NCBI GenBank assembly: GCA_030142905.1
Contig: JASJOG010000136.1
Coordinates: 262,501-326,500, forward strand
Source of the DNA: Heliopora coerulea
Lineage: Eukaryota; Cnidaria; Anthozoa; Scleralcyonacea; Helioporidae
Length of the DNA: 64,000 nt
Direction of reading: 5' to 3'
In this document: in pieces, positions 1 through 12,700 of the stretch
Layout of the letters: each line of letters begins with the position of its first letter
How positions within the stretch are numbered: the stretch's first letter is position 1
The notes under the pieces: model-generated
Database searches by the model: none
What the model was told of the DNA's origin: nothing
Seen by the model: the letters and a program-made list of their open reading frames with translations, nothing else
Position numbers and translations under genes: made by a program

Positions 1-197
1 TTTATTTTTTGTTTTTGTTGCTGTTGTTGTTGTTGTTTATAACATTTTTTCCATCAACTTGTTAAGATTTCTATTTGAAACCTTCGTGAAAAAGATTAAA
101 TTAAGCAGTTTCTTGTTGTTCATTTGTGCCTGAATTTGGTTTGTCTGACTTCAAACATTGATCTTCACGCTTCTATTCGTTATTTTTGTCATTTTAG

Positions 198-343
198 AGA
201 ATCTTGCTTTTTATTTTCCGGAGGTTTACATTATGGAAGCAATTGCAAAGGATTGAGTATAATGGAAGGGAAAACGAAGAAACTGCTACTCACGAAACAA
301 GTTGTGGATTTTGTTTGCATAAATTCTACTCCATGGGCATGCG
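198..343 (+). CDS. STXBP5: Tomosyn exon a (first in window)
   Basis: The acceptor is ATTTTAG ending at 197 and the donor is GCG|GTTAGT. The exon enters with one base finishing a codon and leaves in phase 1. It encodes ESCFLFSGGLHYGSN and then KQVVDFVCINSTPWACG, matching the 'SGGL...VVDF' strand region of tomosyn/Lgl propellers. Upstream (1-197) is T-rich intron. Confidence 0.8.
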
Positions 344-3300
344 GTTAGTTCAGTTGTATCATGGGCTTTGATCAGGGGTGTGAAAAGAGGGTTTCTATTT
401 AAGTGATGATTAAAAATTGTATAGTTTCCCTTAGTTGAGGACCTGTAGAAATTCGGATTGTTTTGCAAGCATTCAGATTTGCGACGGATTAGGAACTAAC
501 TCCGGGAAATAATCGAAGTTTTTGGTTTGTAGAAGTGAGTGCTTGGGCAAGCGAGGAAACTTTGCCGAGGAAACAGGTGCCGCGTGGCCCACCGGGACAA
601 CGGGTCATTTCCCGGTGGGCTCCAAGAATTTGAAGGTTGTGGCCCCAATGGTTTGTAGCCAGAATGTAAAACGTTATGTTGGGCGCAAAAGCAGCATAAA
701 CGCGGCGTTCTGTGCAGAGCTATGAAATATAAAAGTCCTGTAGGTCTTGCGGGGGATCACTTTCAATCAAATTTTATTATCGACCCATGTTATTGTAGAT
801 CCGTTTCGTGACGTCAGTTGTTTCTTCTAAAATTTGATCTCAATGAATTTAACGTTTTAACATCTTGAAGCCACGTCATATTTTTATTGGCAGCAGTCTC
901 CTTATCTCCACCTTACACTCCCTGCTAAAAGTGGGCCCTTAGCGTATCATTTCTCGGCCCCCATTCGAGAGCCACGCCGCCACTGAGAGGAAACATTGTA
1001 GAGGAACATTGTTTCACTGCAATGTTTCCCGAGCATGACTAAACTAGGAAACATTTAGTGAGAAACATTTACGAGCACAGTAAAACTGACATCTGCAGTT
1101 TTGGATTATGAAGTGTTGACTCTTAATCGCTTGTTCAATGTGTATAGCGAGGCGGTGAGTGGTTGGCGTCATTGAATTCACCGAGTAACATTGTTTGCTT
1201 CCCTGGAAGCCAATTTTGCTTCTGCAATAATGTCTCCGCGGATGGGCAAACCCGGAAACATTTGAGGAAACATGGAATATTTCCTTGTATGTCCCAGGCC
1301 TAAGATTGACAGTTGGAACTGCTCGAAAATCAGGCATGAGTTGTATGCAAGCTTAATGTTGCGACAGATTTAAATGACGGATTATGAGCTTTTCATCAGA
1401 AAAATTTATAAAATAAGATTAAAAAAGAGTTATAATTTTTCTCGTCATGCAAACTTTCTAAGGTTTACTTGCATATCTATTGTTGTATCATTAGATGAAG
1501 AAGACGCTCTTGGCATTATTGTCCTCTTGCCAAAAGAACTGATAGTTTATGACTTAAGCAGCTCATCAGTGAGTCAGTAAGTGGAGTAAATTTGAATTTA
1601 GACCGTGGAGTTCTTATTCTGAAAATTTTTAAAATTCATAAGGCTTATATGCCAGTGAATGTTTGCTTTAACATATTTCTTGAGAGCTGTATTTTGCTGT
1701 GGACAGGTGATGAAATTTCTTTGGCTAATGAACGAAAGTATATTTAGGCACTGTAGACATAAAGCCCAGTTGTATCCCTTTGGTGAGATGATCTAACTAC
1801 GTGGATGGAGGGGAAAGATCGTTGTCCAGGCTAGCTAGACTTATTGAACTTCAAAACTTGCTTACGTAGACTCATATACATCAAGAGGATTGTAACACAA
1901 GAGCGAGACTCGAGAGTTTAATTTATGTGAACATGAAAAAATATTGAATTGGCAGACGTTTTTGCATAGAGTCTATTCTCTTGGGAAATTTTTTTCTCAC
2001 CTCTCTGGGATCTCACCCAGTTCGATTATTAAAGTTCTTTCTTGCCCGCCTCCTTTCTTCACGTTAGATTTGTCACATGCAACTCACCTTCTGTCTAATA
2101 TGTGCCCTGTCTAACATTCTTCTCTGCAGCATGTCTACTTATGATATTCCTTACGAATTTTCTCTGCACGAGTCTCCTGTGACGTTCACAGATTACTATG
2201 GTAACTGTCCCAGTTCATTACTGGAAGATCTTTACGCTACTGGATCAAAATACCGAAAGTCCACCTCCGAGGTTTGTTCTCGTTCTTTTGGTTGAAGTGC
2301 TAGCTACTGCTTCGGAGCTCGTGCGTTGTAAAATATCAGTAATTGGTTACGATCAGTGAACATGAACACTTGAAAGCCATACAAATTCAAGTAAACTGTG
2401 TCAGACGGAAAATATTTCAGAAATTCGAGAGCAAAACGTGAAAAAGAAAAACCACACAATCTTCCATTATCACTTGGCCACCTGGCTGGCTGTCTAATTT
2501 TTACCGTCACAAAACCTTAAATCAAACCAATTCTTTTGTAACCTCCTAGTTTGTATGTATTACCTCAAGTGTGGAAAAAATTTCGTGGGAAGGATCTCCT
2601 TTTCTTTCCCTTCCCTTCTCTTCCCTTCTCTTCCCTTCCCTTCCATTCCACTCCCTTCCGTTCTCCTTTCCCTTTCCCTTTCCCTTTCCCTTTCCCTTTC
2701 CCTTCCCCTTCCCCTTCCCCTTCCCCTTCCGCTTCCCCTTCCCCTTCCGCTTCCCCTTCCCCTTCCCCTTCCCCTTCCCCTTCCCCTTTCCCTTCCCTTC
2801 CTTTCCTTTCCTCCCCTCCCCTTCCCTTCCCTTCTCTTCCCTTCCATTCCACTCCCTTCCGTACTCCTTTCCCTTCCCCTTTCCTTTCCTTTCTTTTCCT
2901 TTCCATTCCTTCCCTTCCATTCCTTCTCTTCCTTCCCTTCCCTTCTCTTCCTTTCTCTTCCTTAACTTTTCATTCTCTTTTCTTTCCGGCCCATCATGTT
3001 TCTTCCCTTCCCATTACTTCCCATCCCTGTCCTTTCTTTTCCCTCTTCCCCCTGTCACTTTGGTTGGTCTCCATTCCTTCTCATCCATTCCTTTTTATTT
3101 TATTTCCTTTCCTCTCCTTTCCTTCTTGTCCTTTCCCGTCCCTCCCTGTCGCTTCTCTTTCGTCTTTTCCTTGCTTCCTATCCCTTTTCCTTCATTTCCT
3201 TTTCCCTCCTTCCCCTACCTAGATTTTCATCCGTTTAATTTCCTTCTTTTCTTCGTTCCAATTCCCTTCCTTTCTCATATCCTACCACTCATTTCCTGTC

Positions 3301-6300
3301 TCTTCCTTAATTCTCTCGACCCCTTTCCCTTTATTTCACGGACTCTTTCTTCTCTCATTTCCTCCCCCCGTCTTTCTTTCCTAGTCTTCGTTCTTAAGTT
3401 AATCCAGTAAACCAGTTGGCTTCTTTCTCGTTTATCGAAGTAAGAATCAAAACGATGTGCCAGGAAAGAAAAAAAAACATTAAGTGGAACTCTGTTTTGT
3501 CACGTCCTAGAACTGGCCAATCAGTGGGGGAACATTGGGCGATAGTGTCAGCAGCAACTCCGTTGATTTGATCATTACAGGGTAAGTACCAATGAAAAGT
3601 GTGTAGATATTGTGGCATAAGGTATTAATACCATCACCATCAATCATCTCATTTCCGTCATCATCATCGTCGTCACCATCATTATTGTAATCATCACCAT
3701 CACCATCATTACCACCATCGCCACCATCACGATTATCACCATTTTTATTATGATCACCATCATTATAATCATCATCCTCCTCCTCATCATCATCAACACA
3801 CTGATTATCATCAACACCTGATCATCATCAACATCTGATTATATTCAACATCTGATCATCATCATCATCATCAACATCTGATCATCGTCATCATTAACAT
3901 CATCAACGTCAGATTATCATCAACATTTGATCATCATCATCAACATAATCAACATCTGATCATTATCATTATCATCATCATCATCTGATTATATTCAACA
4001 TCTGATCATCTTCAACATCTGATCATCATCATCATCATTAACATCATCAACATTTGATTATCATCAACATCATCATCAACATCTGATCATCATCTTCATT
4101 GACATCTAGTTATATTCAACATCTGATCATCTTCATAATCTGGTCATCATCATTATCAACATCTGATTATCTTCAACATCTGATCATCATCATCATCTAT
4201 TTCAACTTCATTGTTCATATCATTGACAAAATTGGTAAGTTTGGGTAGTCCTAATTTCACTAAGAGTAGCGACAAATCTGCCTTCAGAAAGTGATATTTA
4301 AATTGAATGGTTGACAAGGATAGGTGCTATGCGAGTTATAACTTCTGCCTGCATATAAATGTTATAATTGTCCTGAATGAACTGTTTACTGTCTATACAA
4401 TTACAGACATGCTGATGGCTCGGTCAAATTCTGGGATGCATCATCGGGTAAGAGAGGTAGAAAAGTTCAATGAAAGTGACTTCTTAGAAAATTCATTCAC
4501 TGTAAATTCAGTGTATGTAAGAATGTACGTGTATATGTACATTTACATGAATATTTACGTGAACATATGCGGGTCTATATTCATCAATGCCTACCCTTAT
4601 ACATACACATGTACATGTAAATAGATGTATACTTATAGATATACAGTAAGGAAATATCCAATGGTTTTTTGAGTTCGAGTATTGTAATCCAAATACTCGA
4701 GATGTTCCGTGACTATAGAAAAGCGTAGAAACCGCCAACCGCTGGGTGAGTGTTTTAATTTTTAGCATTCCGAACGTCAAGCAACACCCCAAGTATCTAG
4801 GTCACGGTACCCAAACGCAAAAAAAAACATTAGGCATTTTTTTTTTTGTGTGTGTGTGAAATAAACGGAACAAACCACCGACACAAGCTTCAGTAAACTT
4901 TTGGCGGGAAATTTTCCATTTGGGGAATTAACCAATCAGAGGTGACCTTCCATCACTTTGCTTCCACTTCTGAATTTCCTAATCCTGTTATTTTTTATTT
5001 AAGGCATGTTTACTTTCGTGGCCAAGTTTTCCACCAGCAAATATTTTCACAAGAAGAGAAAAGCTTCAAGAACAGAAAGCACCGGCAGTAAGGAAAGCGT
5101 CCCGGATGACCACACTGAAGAAGATTTTGATTTCTTGGCCGTTCACATGATTCATTTGTGTATGCACAGCAGATCACTTGCCGTGGTGAACGCTGCCAAC
5201 CACGTCCTGTACTTCACGTACAGTAATAGTGAACGTTCATTGGAGCTTGTGGTATTAGATTTAATTGCTTAAATACTGACTCGTTTCTGCTTTATCTCTT
5301 TACTGACGAGCACCATTATATGTAATATTTAAAAGCCGAGCAGGAGTGCTGTATCGGGATTTAAAACACGAAGCAATAGCCGAGTGTTTTAAATCCGATA
5401 AAGCACGAACTGCGAGTTTTTTAAATGTCTTCTAAAATTAACCTCCTAATTCGCTAATTCCCGAAGAAAGTTTAAAAATTTCTGTTTTCTAAGCCGAGAA
5501 AACTAACTTCTTCACGTTTAAAATCACATGTGTCTTTATCGCATATAAAGGTACGACACAGTTATGATTTTCCTTTGTTTGTGTTCCTTATGAAGTCTTA
5601 ATAAGTTGAGAAGTTTAGTTACGGTATTCATTGATGATTACTGAAGAGAAAAACAAAAGAATGTTGCTTGTTGTTAATTGTTGATGCTGCTCTGAAACGT
5701 TCCATGCGTTGTATCTGATAATAGGGACTTTAAGATCGATGACGTCCCTTAAAATTTCGGCATTTAAAGAAACCATGGTTTATTGACCACCGTGCTTGAT
5801 ACTTGTGGCTTGTTTTATGACTCCAAAAACTCTAACCCTAATCCTAATCCTAAACCCTCCAGTTCACCTAAAACGACTGTAGTCGCGGGTTGAATTCAAT
5901 CTTAGGTAAAGGCTTTTTAAAATCCGCGACCTGATGTCGTCCTGAGGACGTGAAAATGGTCTGGGTGACGTTGTGTGCAGCACGAGGACGGTGTTAACAA
6001 TGCTCTGGAAAATAAAAATTATTCATTCTCTTTGTTTTACTTGATGAATTCTTTTGTTTCGAAGGACACGTCGTTGAAGTTGACGTCCCAGATCTTAAGG
6101 TCCCAATTACACTTGATTTGCATGACCTTTTGATGCTATTTTCCTGGCGAAAATCGTTGGCATCTTCGCCATCCGAGGACTTGAGCTTCACAAACGTTCT
6201 CCTATCGTGTGACACAACTTCAATCTCGCTCGTGCATTTATAAGAATTAATGTATAACATTTTTCTACTAGATGCTGCCGGTTAATATTGCAACAGAGAA

Positions 6301-9300
6301 AGCTCCTGAACCGGACCATGCGTCGAAACCCGAATCCAGCGAGGAAACGAGCCAGCCTGATGGTAACGTGGTGTCTCAAATGAAAAACGGAGATGCTGGA
6401 GATTCTCGGGAGACTGAGGACAAGGTTCCACCGGAGAAAGGTCCCCAGGACAAAGGTCCCCAGGAGAAGGGTCCTCCTTTATCTCCCTCTCAAACCGTTA
6501 CCGCGTTATGGAGACCTAAAGTGGGAATAGCTAAAAGACCTCCGGGATTTCAAGGGCAGTTGTGCTGTGTTTGTGAAATGACTGGAGCTGTTGTACCGCT
6601 GTGTTACCTCACCATGAGTTCCGCCTTTGGAATGTAAGTGTTCATTTGTAAAGAGCTGTTTTTCGTGCGATTGACATCTTGGAGTATGTGTTTGACTGAC
6701 GAGAGCGTCGAGGACAAACTGCAGCGAATCATAAGTGGATATCTTGCTGCATAGACTATCATGAGTCTATTGCATGCACCAGGGTGACAATCGCAACGTG
6801 AAAACGGCCCTTAAGGGTAGCTCGCGTTACCGTGCCTTCAGTAAACTTACCAGCGACTACATCGAATCGTAATCGTGGTCAATCGAAGGACGTGGTGTGG
6901 AAACCCCATCTTTGTTTTCGTTTATCTTGATGCCGAATCACCATACTCAGCTCAACTGATATTTGGTGAAATCAAACAATTGACCAATGAAAACGGTACA
7001 ATATTGATGATGATAGATCGTCCAGGTTAGTGTAGTCTTGAGAAAGACTCTTGGTGACGTTTCAGCTATTTGACTCCATTGGACAGTTGTAACCCCCTGG
7101 TCATAACCATTTTCTGAGTTAGCCACAAGAAATCATCGACGTACTACAAGCGCCATCTTGAACAACCTTGGTGTACATTTCCTCTGAACCATCAGGAGAC
7201 TCTTTCAAGGAATCGGTTTTACGAGGATTTAATCAGCTAACGTTAATGCATAAAGTCGTCCTTCAAATGAGGCCGGTTACTTCTGGTAAAGAACTTTATC
7301 AAAATCTGTGAGCTTTCGTCGTGCAAAAAGGATAGACGAAAAAGACTAGACGTTCTCAAACATATACACCCGATGACAAATCCCATTATTTATGCTTATT
7401 GAAAATTATTTATTTTTGCTAATTCTTTTGCGATTACTTGACGAAAATTTCAGAGATTTTTAGAATTAAATTTCTTACTATCGAAAAACTTCAGAGAATT
7501 TTGGACTTATAAATAGAGATCAAATGATCGGTTAATACGGTTAAAAACTTCATTAAAATGTCTGAACTTTCTTCTTGCTACGACATCATCAGAAACCGAC
7601 AACGTAGTATTTTGTAAGTTCAGACGACTTTCGGTGAAGGAGATTTCATTGAACCTTACATCTGAATATCTTTTTTTCTGTTTTAGAGTTGCCTTTGGAA
7701 GCGTTAACTTTCTAGTCCTAATAGACACCGTCCAGAACAAATTGATCTCGACGTTTTACACTTCGGATTTGACTGGTAAGTGTTCGTTAGTCATAAACTT
7801 CACGCTTTTGAAGTTGAAGTGCGTAGCAAGTACAAACACAGAAATGAGATGCAGGTGTAAGATGTGACAGACACAGACAGATAGGCAGATTAACGCTTTT
7901 TTCGACTGACGACGGGTATCCTTTTACTCTTGATAACGCCAAACGATTCCACTCTGGCTGACATATGACGAACTCACTCTGATTTACGCCAGACGATTTC
8001 ACTCGTCAAGAGGAGACCTCCAGTCGCGAAAGTTTGAAAGAACAGACTCGAGTGAGCACTGACCTTTATGGCTCTTTTCAAAACAAAGGAAGGGATATGC
8101 AAGCAAGGAAGGAAATTAGACTGATAGACCAGCGGATTCAGTAAACGCCAACGTCATTGACTGGAACCCAGGCCAACAGACGGAGACGCTGGTATAAATG
8201 GTTACATAGGTGGAAGGATGGACGGTGACAGAATTACGAACAAATGAACGAAGAGACAGACTGACGACACAGAAAAACAACCAACCAGTAAGAAAATGAC
8301 AAAGGACGCCATTGCCTGACCTGTTTTTCTTGAAAAGATTTGGATCAGTATCTTCACTCTTTGATTTGTAATCTTCCTCCGTTTTCTTTTAGTACCAAAG
8401 ATTCCCTCGACACCGAACACTCCATCCACGCCCAGAACACCTGGTTCTCAAACAGAGCTTGAATCCCCTGGGGGAAAGAAGCATTCGTCGACTAGTAACG
8501 GCGCAAGCATTCGTCGGCGCGTAACGCGAACAAAATCGAAAAGTTTGCCAGCAGTTGTCGAAACTGAAGCCACAGCCAACGAGACGTTCCAAAGCTGGAC
8601 AAGCGTCGATGGTCCGACAGAAAACATCTTATGTCTCACTTGTGCTTACACCTTCACCAAGAAAGGAGGTAAGGTGGTATTGTTAGCACGGTTCGCACTA
8701 CTCCTTGAACTCCTTAAAAACTCCTTGAAGCAATTTTTGACTTTCAAGGGCGCTTGAAAAGCCCCGCGAAATTTACAGTTTTTTCTCAAACACCTTGAAT
8801 ACCCCTTGAATATTATGTTTATTACCTAAATATTATCATTTGCTTTTACAAGTGAATGATAAACTGCATGATGGGCCTTGCCGAAAAACGGAAGATGTTT
8901 CACGTCACTAAGACTAATAGCTACAATAGCAAAGTAAAGAGCAAAAAAAAAAAAACGAGCAATGAAAAAGAAACTGTAGAAATGATTTTCAGTTCTCGTG
9001 ATATTTTTAACTGCTGTGGTTTAGTTCAAATTTCCTAAATACTCCTTGATAATTGTCAATTTCCTTCTTGAAAACTCCTTGAATAATGCTTCTTGAATTC
9101 AACTTTCCTAGAGCAGCACGAACCCTGTGAGAGCGCGAGAGCGAGGTATACGACCTTCGTATGAAGCATTTTTACTTTTTCCGGGAAGTGGAGTGAAGCG
9201 AATGCTTCAGTTTGCGAAGGTTAGGGGTACACCTGGTGACTGGTGTTATTGCTGTGAAAATGGTCGATTGGAAATGTTTGTGTTTCAAGATTTCTATAAA

Positions 9301-9538
9301 ACTGGGAAGCACGTTTTGGTGGTTGATAGTGACGATGGTGATGATTGTGATGATGATGATGATTGTGATGGTGATGATGATTGTGATGGTGATGGTAATG
9401 ATGGTGATGGTGTTGATGATGGTAATGATGATGATAGTGGTGATAATGATGGTGATGATTATGATGATGATTATTATGATGATAGTGATGTTGATAATGA
9501 TAATGATGTTGATGATGATGATGGTGGTGGTGATGATG

Positions 9539-9570
<32 letters not shown>

Positions 9571-9739
9571 GATGATGTTGATGATGATGTTGATGATGAT
9601 AGTGATGGTGTTGATGGTGTTGATGATGGTGTTGATGATGGTGTTGATGATGGTGTTGATGATGGTGTTGATGATGGTGATGATGATGATGTTGATGATG
9701 ATGATGATGATGATGGTGATGGTGTTGATGATGGTGATG

Positions 9740-9771
<32 letters not shown>

Positions 9772-12700
9772 GGTGGTGATGGTGTTGATGATGATGATGA
9801 TGGTGTTGATGATGATGATGATGATGATGGTGATGGTGATGATGGTGATGATGATGTTGATGGTGATGATAACGATGATGATGATGATGATGGTGTTCAT
9901 CGTGATGATAACGATGATGATGGTGGTGGTGATGATGATGATGATGATGATGGTGTTGATGGTGATGATGGTGTTGATGGTGATGATGGTATGAAGGATA
10001 ATGATCGTGATGATGATAATGGTGATGGTGATAATGGTATTAATAATAATAACGATAGTTCTATGAAAAAGCAGAAAGCGTAGATAACTATTACAGCGCT
10101 TTTCGATCTTATTAGCATTAAATTTAGTAGCAATGACTGAAAATTAAATGTCACCTCAACTCAATTGTTCTCATGCGGCCCTGTCAATTCATGGGCAATA
10201 TACTCAAAGCATGGGTAATATATGTCAAAGCATGGGTAATATACTGCTCAATATTGTACGAAAGCTGTATACTACACTTGTTTAAAGTTATCAGTAATTT
10301 TAAGTAATTATTAATTAATTGATTAGATTATAAATGAATTTCTTTTTTACTTTTCCGTCTAGAATTTATCATTGGTCCTTGTTTGTGGGTGGGCACCAGC
10401 TTTGGAAATGTGGTTCTTTTTGCCGCAAGCTTTCCCCCGGCTGGCGATCAGCGGCAGACACAGCCAGTACTGACGTTCAATACAGGTACATATCAGAGGG
10501 TACATACTACAGGCAGCTGCCCAATAGGGTACGAGGCAGGCGGAACACCCCCGAGGGTACGATGTAAACATTACATGATCCATGTTCAGATTACTACGCA
10601 CAGACCGTAGGCGTAGTCTGGAGGATACATTTCAGAAAGATTCAAACCTTGAGGTTAGGTACAAGTAAAATAATGAAAACAAGTACGAGTCTGCCGTGTG
10701 CTATGTACGAGGGTCAAGTACAGTTTAAGAAACTCCTGAATTAACTTGGCGATTGTTACTTAACCGACCTTGCCCACTCCATAGCTTATTGGAAACTAGG
10801 GAAGGCAAAGGGGCTCAAAGTTGGAAACCCATTGAACCATCAATTTGACCATGGCCTTGAGCTTTTCTTCCGGACTTTGTTTGGTTACATGGGTTCGTTT
10901 GTAAAAGTAGTTCTTGTCCGTTCACATGTTCCTCTTACACATTGAAGAAAAATGCAGTTGCGAGGGATGAAGCTAAAAAAGCTGAAGAAAAAGAAATGTG
11001 ACGTTTATTTCCGCGTGTTTGTAGGCCTTGTGTTTCAACACAAAGGAGAGGTGGACAGCATTTCTGTGTTGGATAAAGATGGTCACTTGTTTTTATCACC
11101 GTCTTACTTCTGGACAAGCTCAGGTTGGTCGATCATTCAGTAGGAGTTACGAAACGACTGCAGTGACCTGTTTTCAGATTCACATCCTGAGGATCAAAAA
11201 TTTAATTCTCAGTAATTGAAAACTCGTGTGGTTAAGATTTTCACGACGGTGAATGACAGAATTTTCGATGAGTAAACAAGGTTTTTATTCTAAAATGTTT
11301 GCAAACACTAGTAGTATTAGTAGTAACAATTACCCAATATTAACAACATCAACAAGAACAAAGAACAACAACGAAAACATCATTAACGAAAACATCATTA
11401 ACAACAACAACAACAACAACAACAACCACAACCACAACAACAACAACAACAACAATAACAATAACAATAACAACAACAACGAAAACAACAACGTTATCGT
11501 ATCATCTATATCATCTATGTTGATGCACCAGTGGAGAAACCAGTGACTGGATCTCCGCTCTTTTAGGAAAAAATCGCGCACGATACCCTTTTTTCGTTTT
11601 TGTTTTCAAGAAGGCTGTTCCGTTTCTATAATAAAAGAGTTGCTCGTGTAATTTCTACACCTAATGTAAAACCAGCTTTACGAATGATTCTACTAGAATA
11701 ATTAGTATTATGTTTACATTTTATGAGATATACAGTTGTAGTTGTGACTGAAATTTGTTGTCCATCGTTAGGTGTCCCAGAGAACACTTGCACCGCTGTA
11801 TCGTCCAACGCAAAGACTGGAAATCGGCATTTTTTGGTCGTTTGCACTGACAAGGAGGCCGAGGTTTGATGACTTTGTGTTTTAGAGGCCCTTGGGCTTA
11901 AATTGTTTTTTTAATCACTGTTAGCTGTCAACTTGCTTTGGCTCCTTTAGCATCAAGGGGACTACGCGCTATCACGGAAATTTTGTGTCCGTTCGCGCAG
12001 CGATAAGATATCGATATACGATATTTAGTCGTATCGTCATATTTACGCCAGACCTTACATCGTCTGTGAGATCTTGATATCGTTAAACTTAACGACATAT
12101 CGATGTACGGCGTCTCCTTAATTGGATGAACATTGGCTACCCGCTTACAAGTTTATTTTTTTGTTTCAGGTGCATTCCCTTCCATCTCATCAGAGGTTTT
12201 CAAAGAAAGACTTGTCCAACATGAAGTCAGTTCTTAAGTCTGACGTGATCTTAATCGAAGGTAAAGCCGGCAAAGTGACTGAACACACAGCTTGATCATA
12301 CTTCACTAGACCTCTTAGTAGTAATAATTTTCATTGTTGTGGAAATGTTTGATATAACATAGTCTTTTATACATTATTTATTTCTTATTACTCTCGTAAT
12401 TAAGCTTGGTAATTCAGTTTATTCTGCAAAAGAGCTTTAATAAATGGTATTATATATAGTAAGTATTACCTTTAATGGGAGAAGCGTGCTCCGGTGGACG
12501 AAAGCAATTTAATATAAGGTGATCAAACTCATACCAATATTTTCACTTTGTTTTACCAGGTAACAGTTGCCTGGTTTGTCTTTGCGAGACTGGCTACCTT
12601 CTAGCATTCAGTTTGCCGAGCTTAAAACCTTTGTTAAACGCGCAATGGGATTTACCATCACTTCGCGGACAGTAAGTGTGTTACAGTCTTTATATTTTGT

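Noticed and set aside
2551..3410. Pro/Ser/Phe-rich and Lys/Gly/Glu-rich ORFs on both strands
   Set aside because: Low-complexity translation of the CT/GA tract.
9127..10083. 318-aa Asp-rich ORF (and poly-Met/poly-Ile mirror ORFs)
   Set aside because: Entirely produced by the GAT microsatellite within a tomosyn intron; no domain and no splice support.
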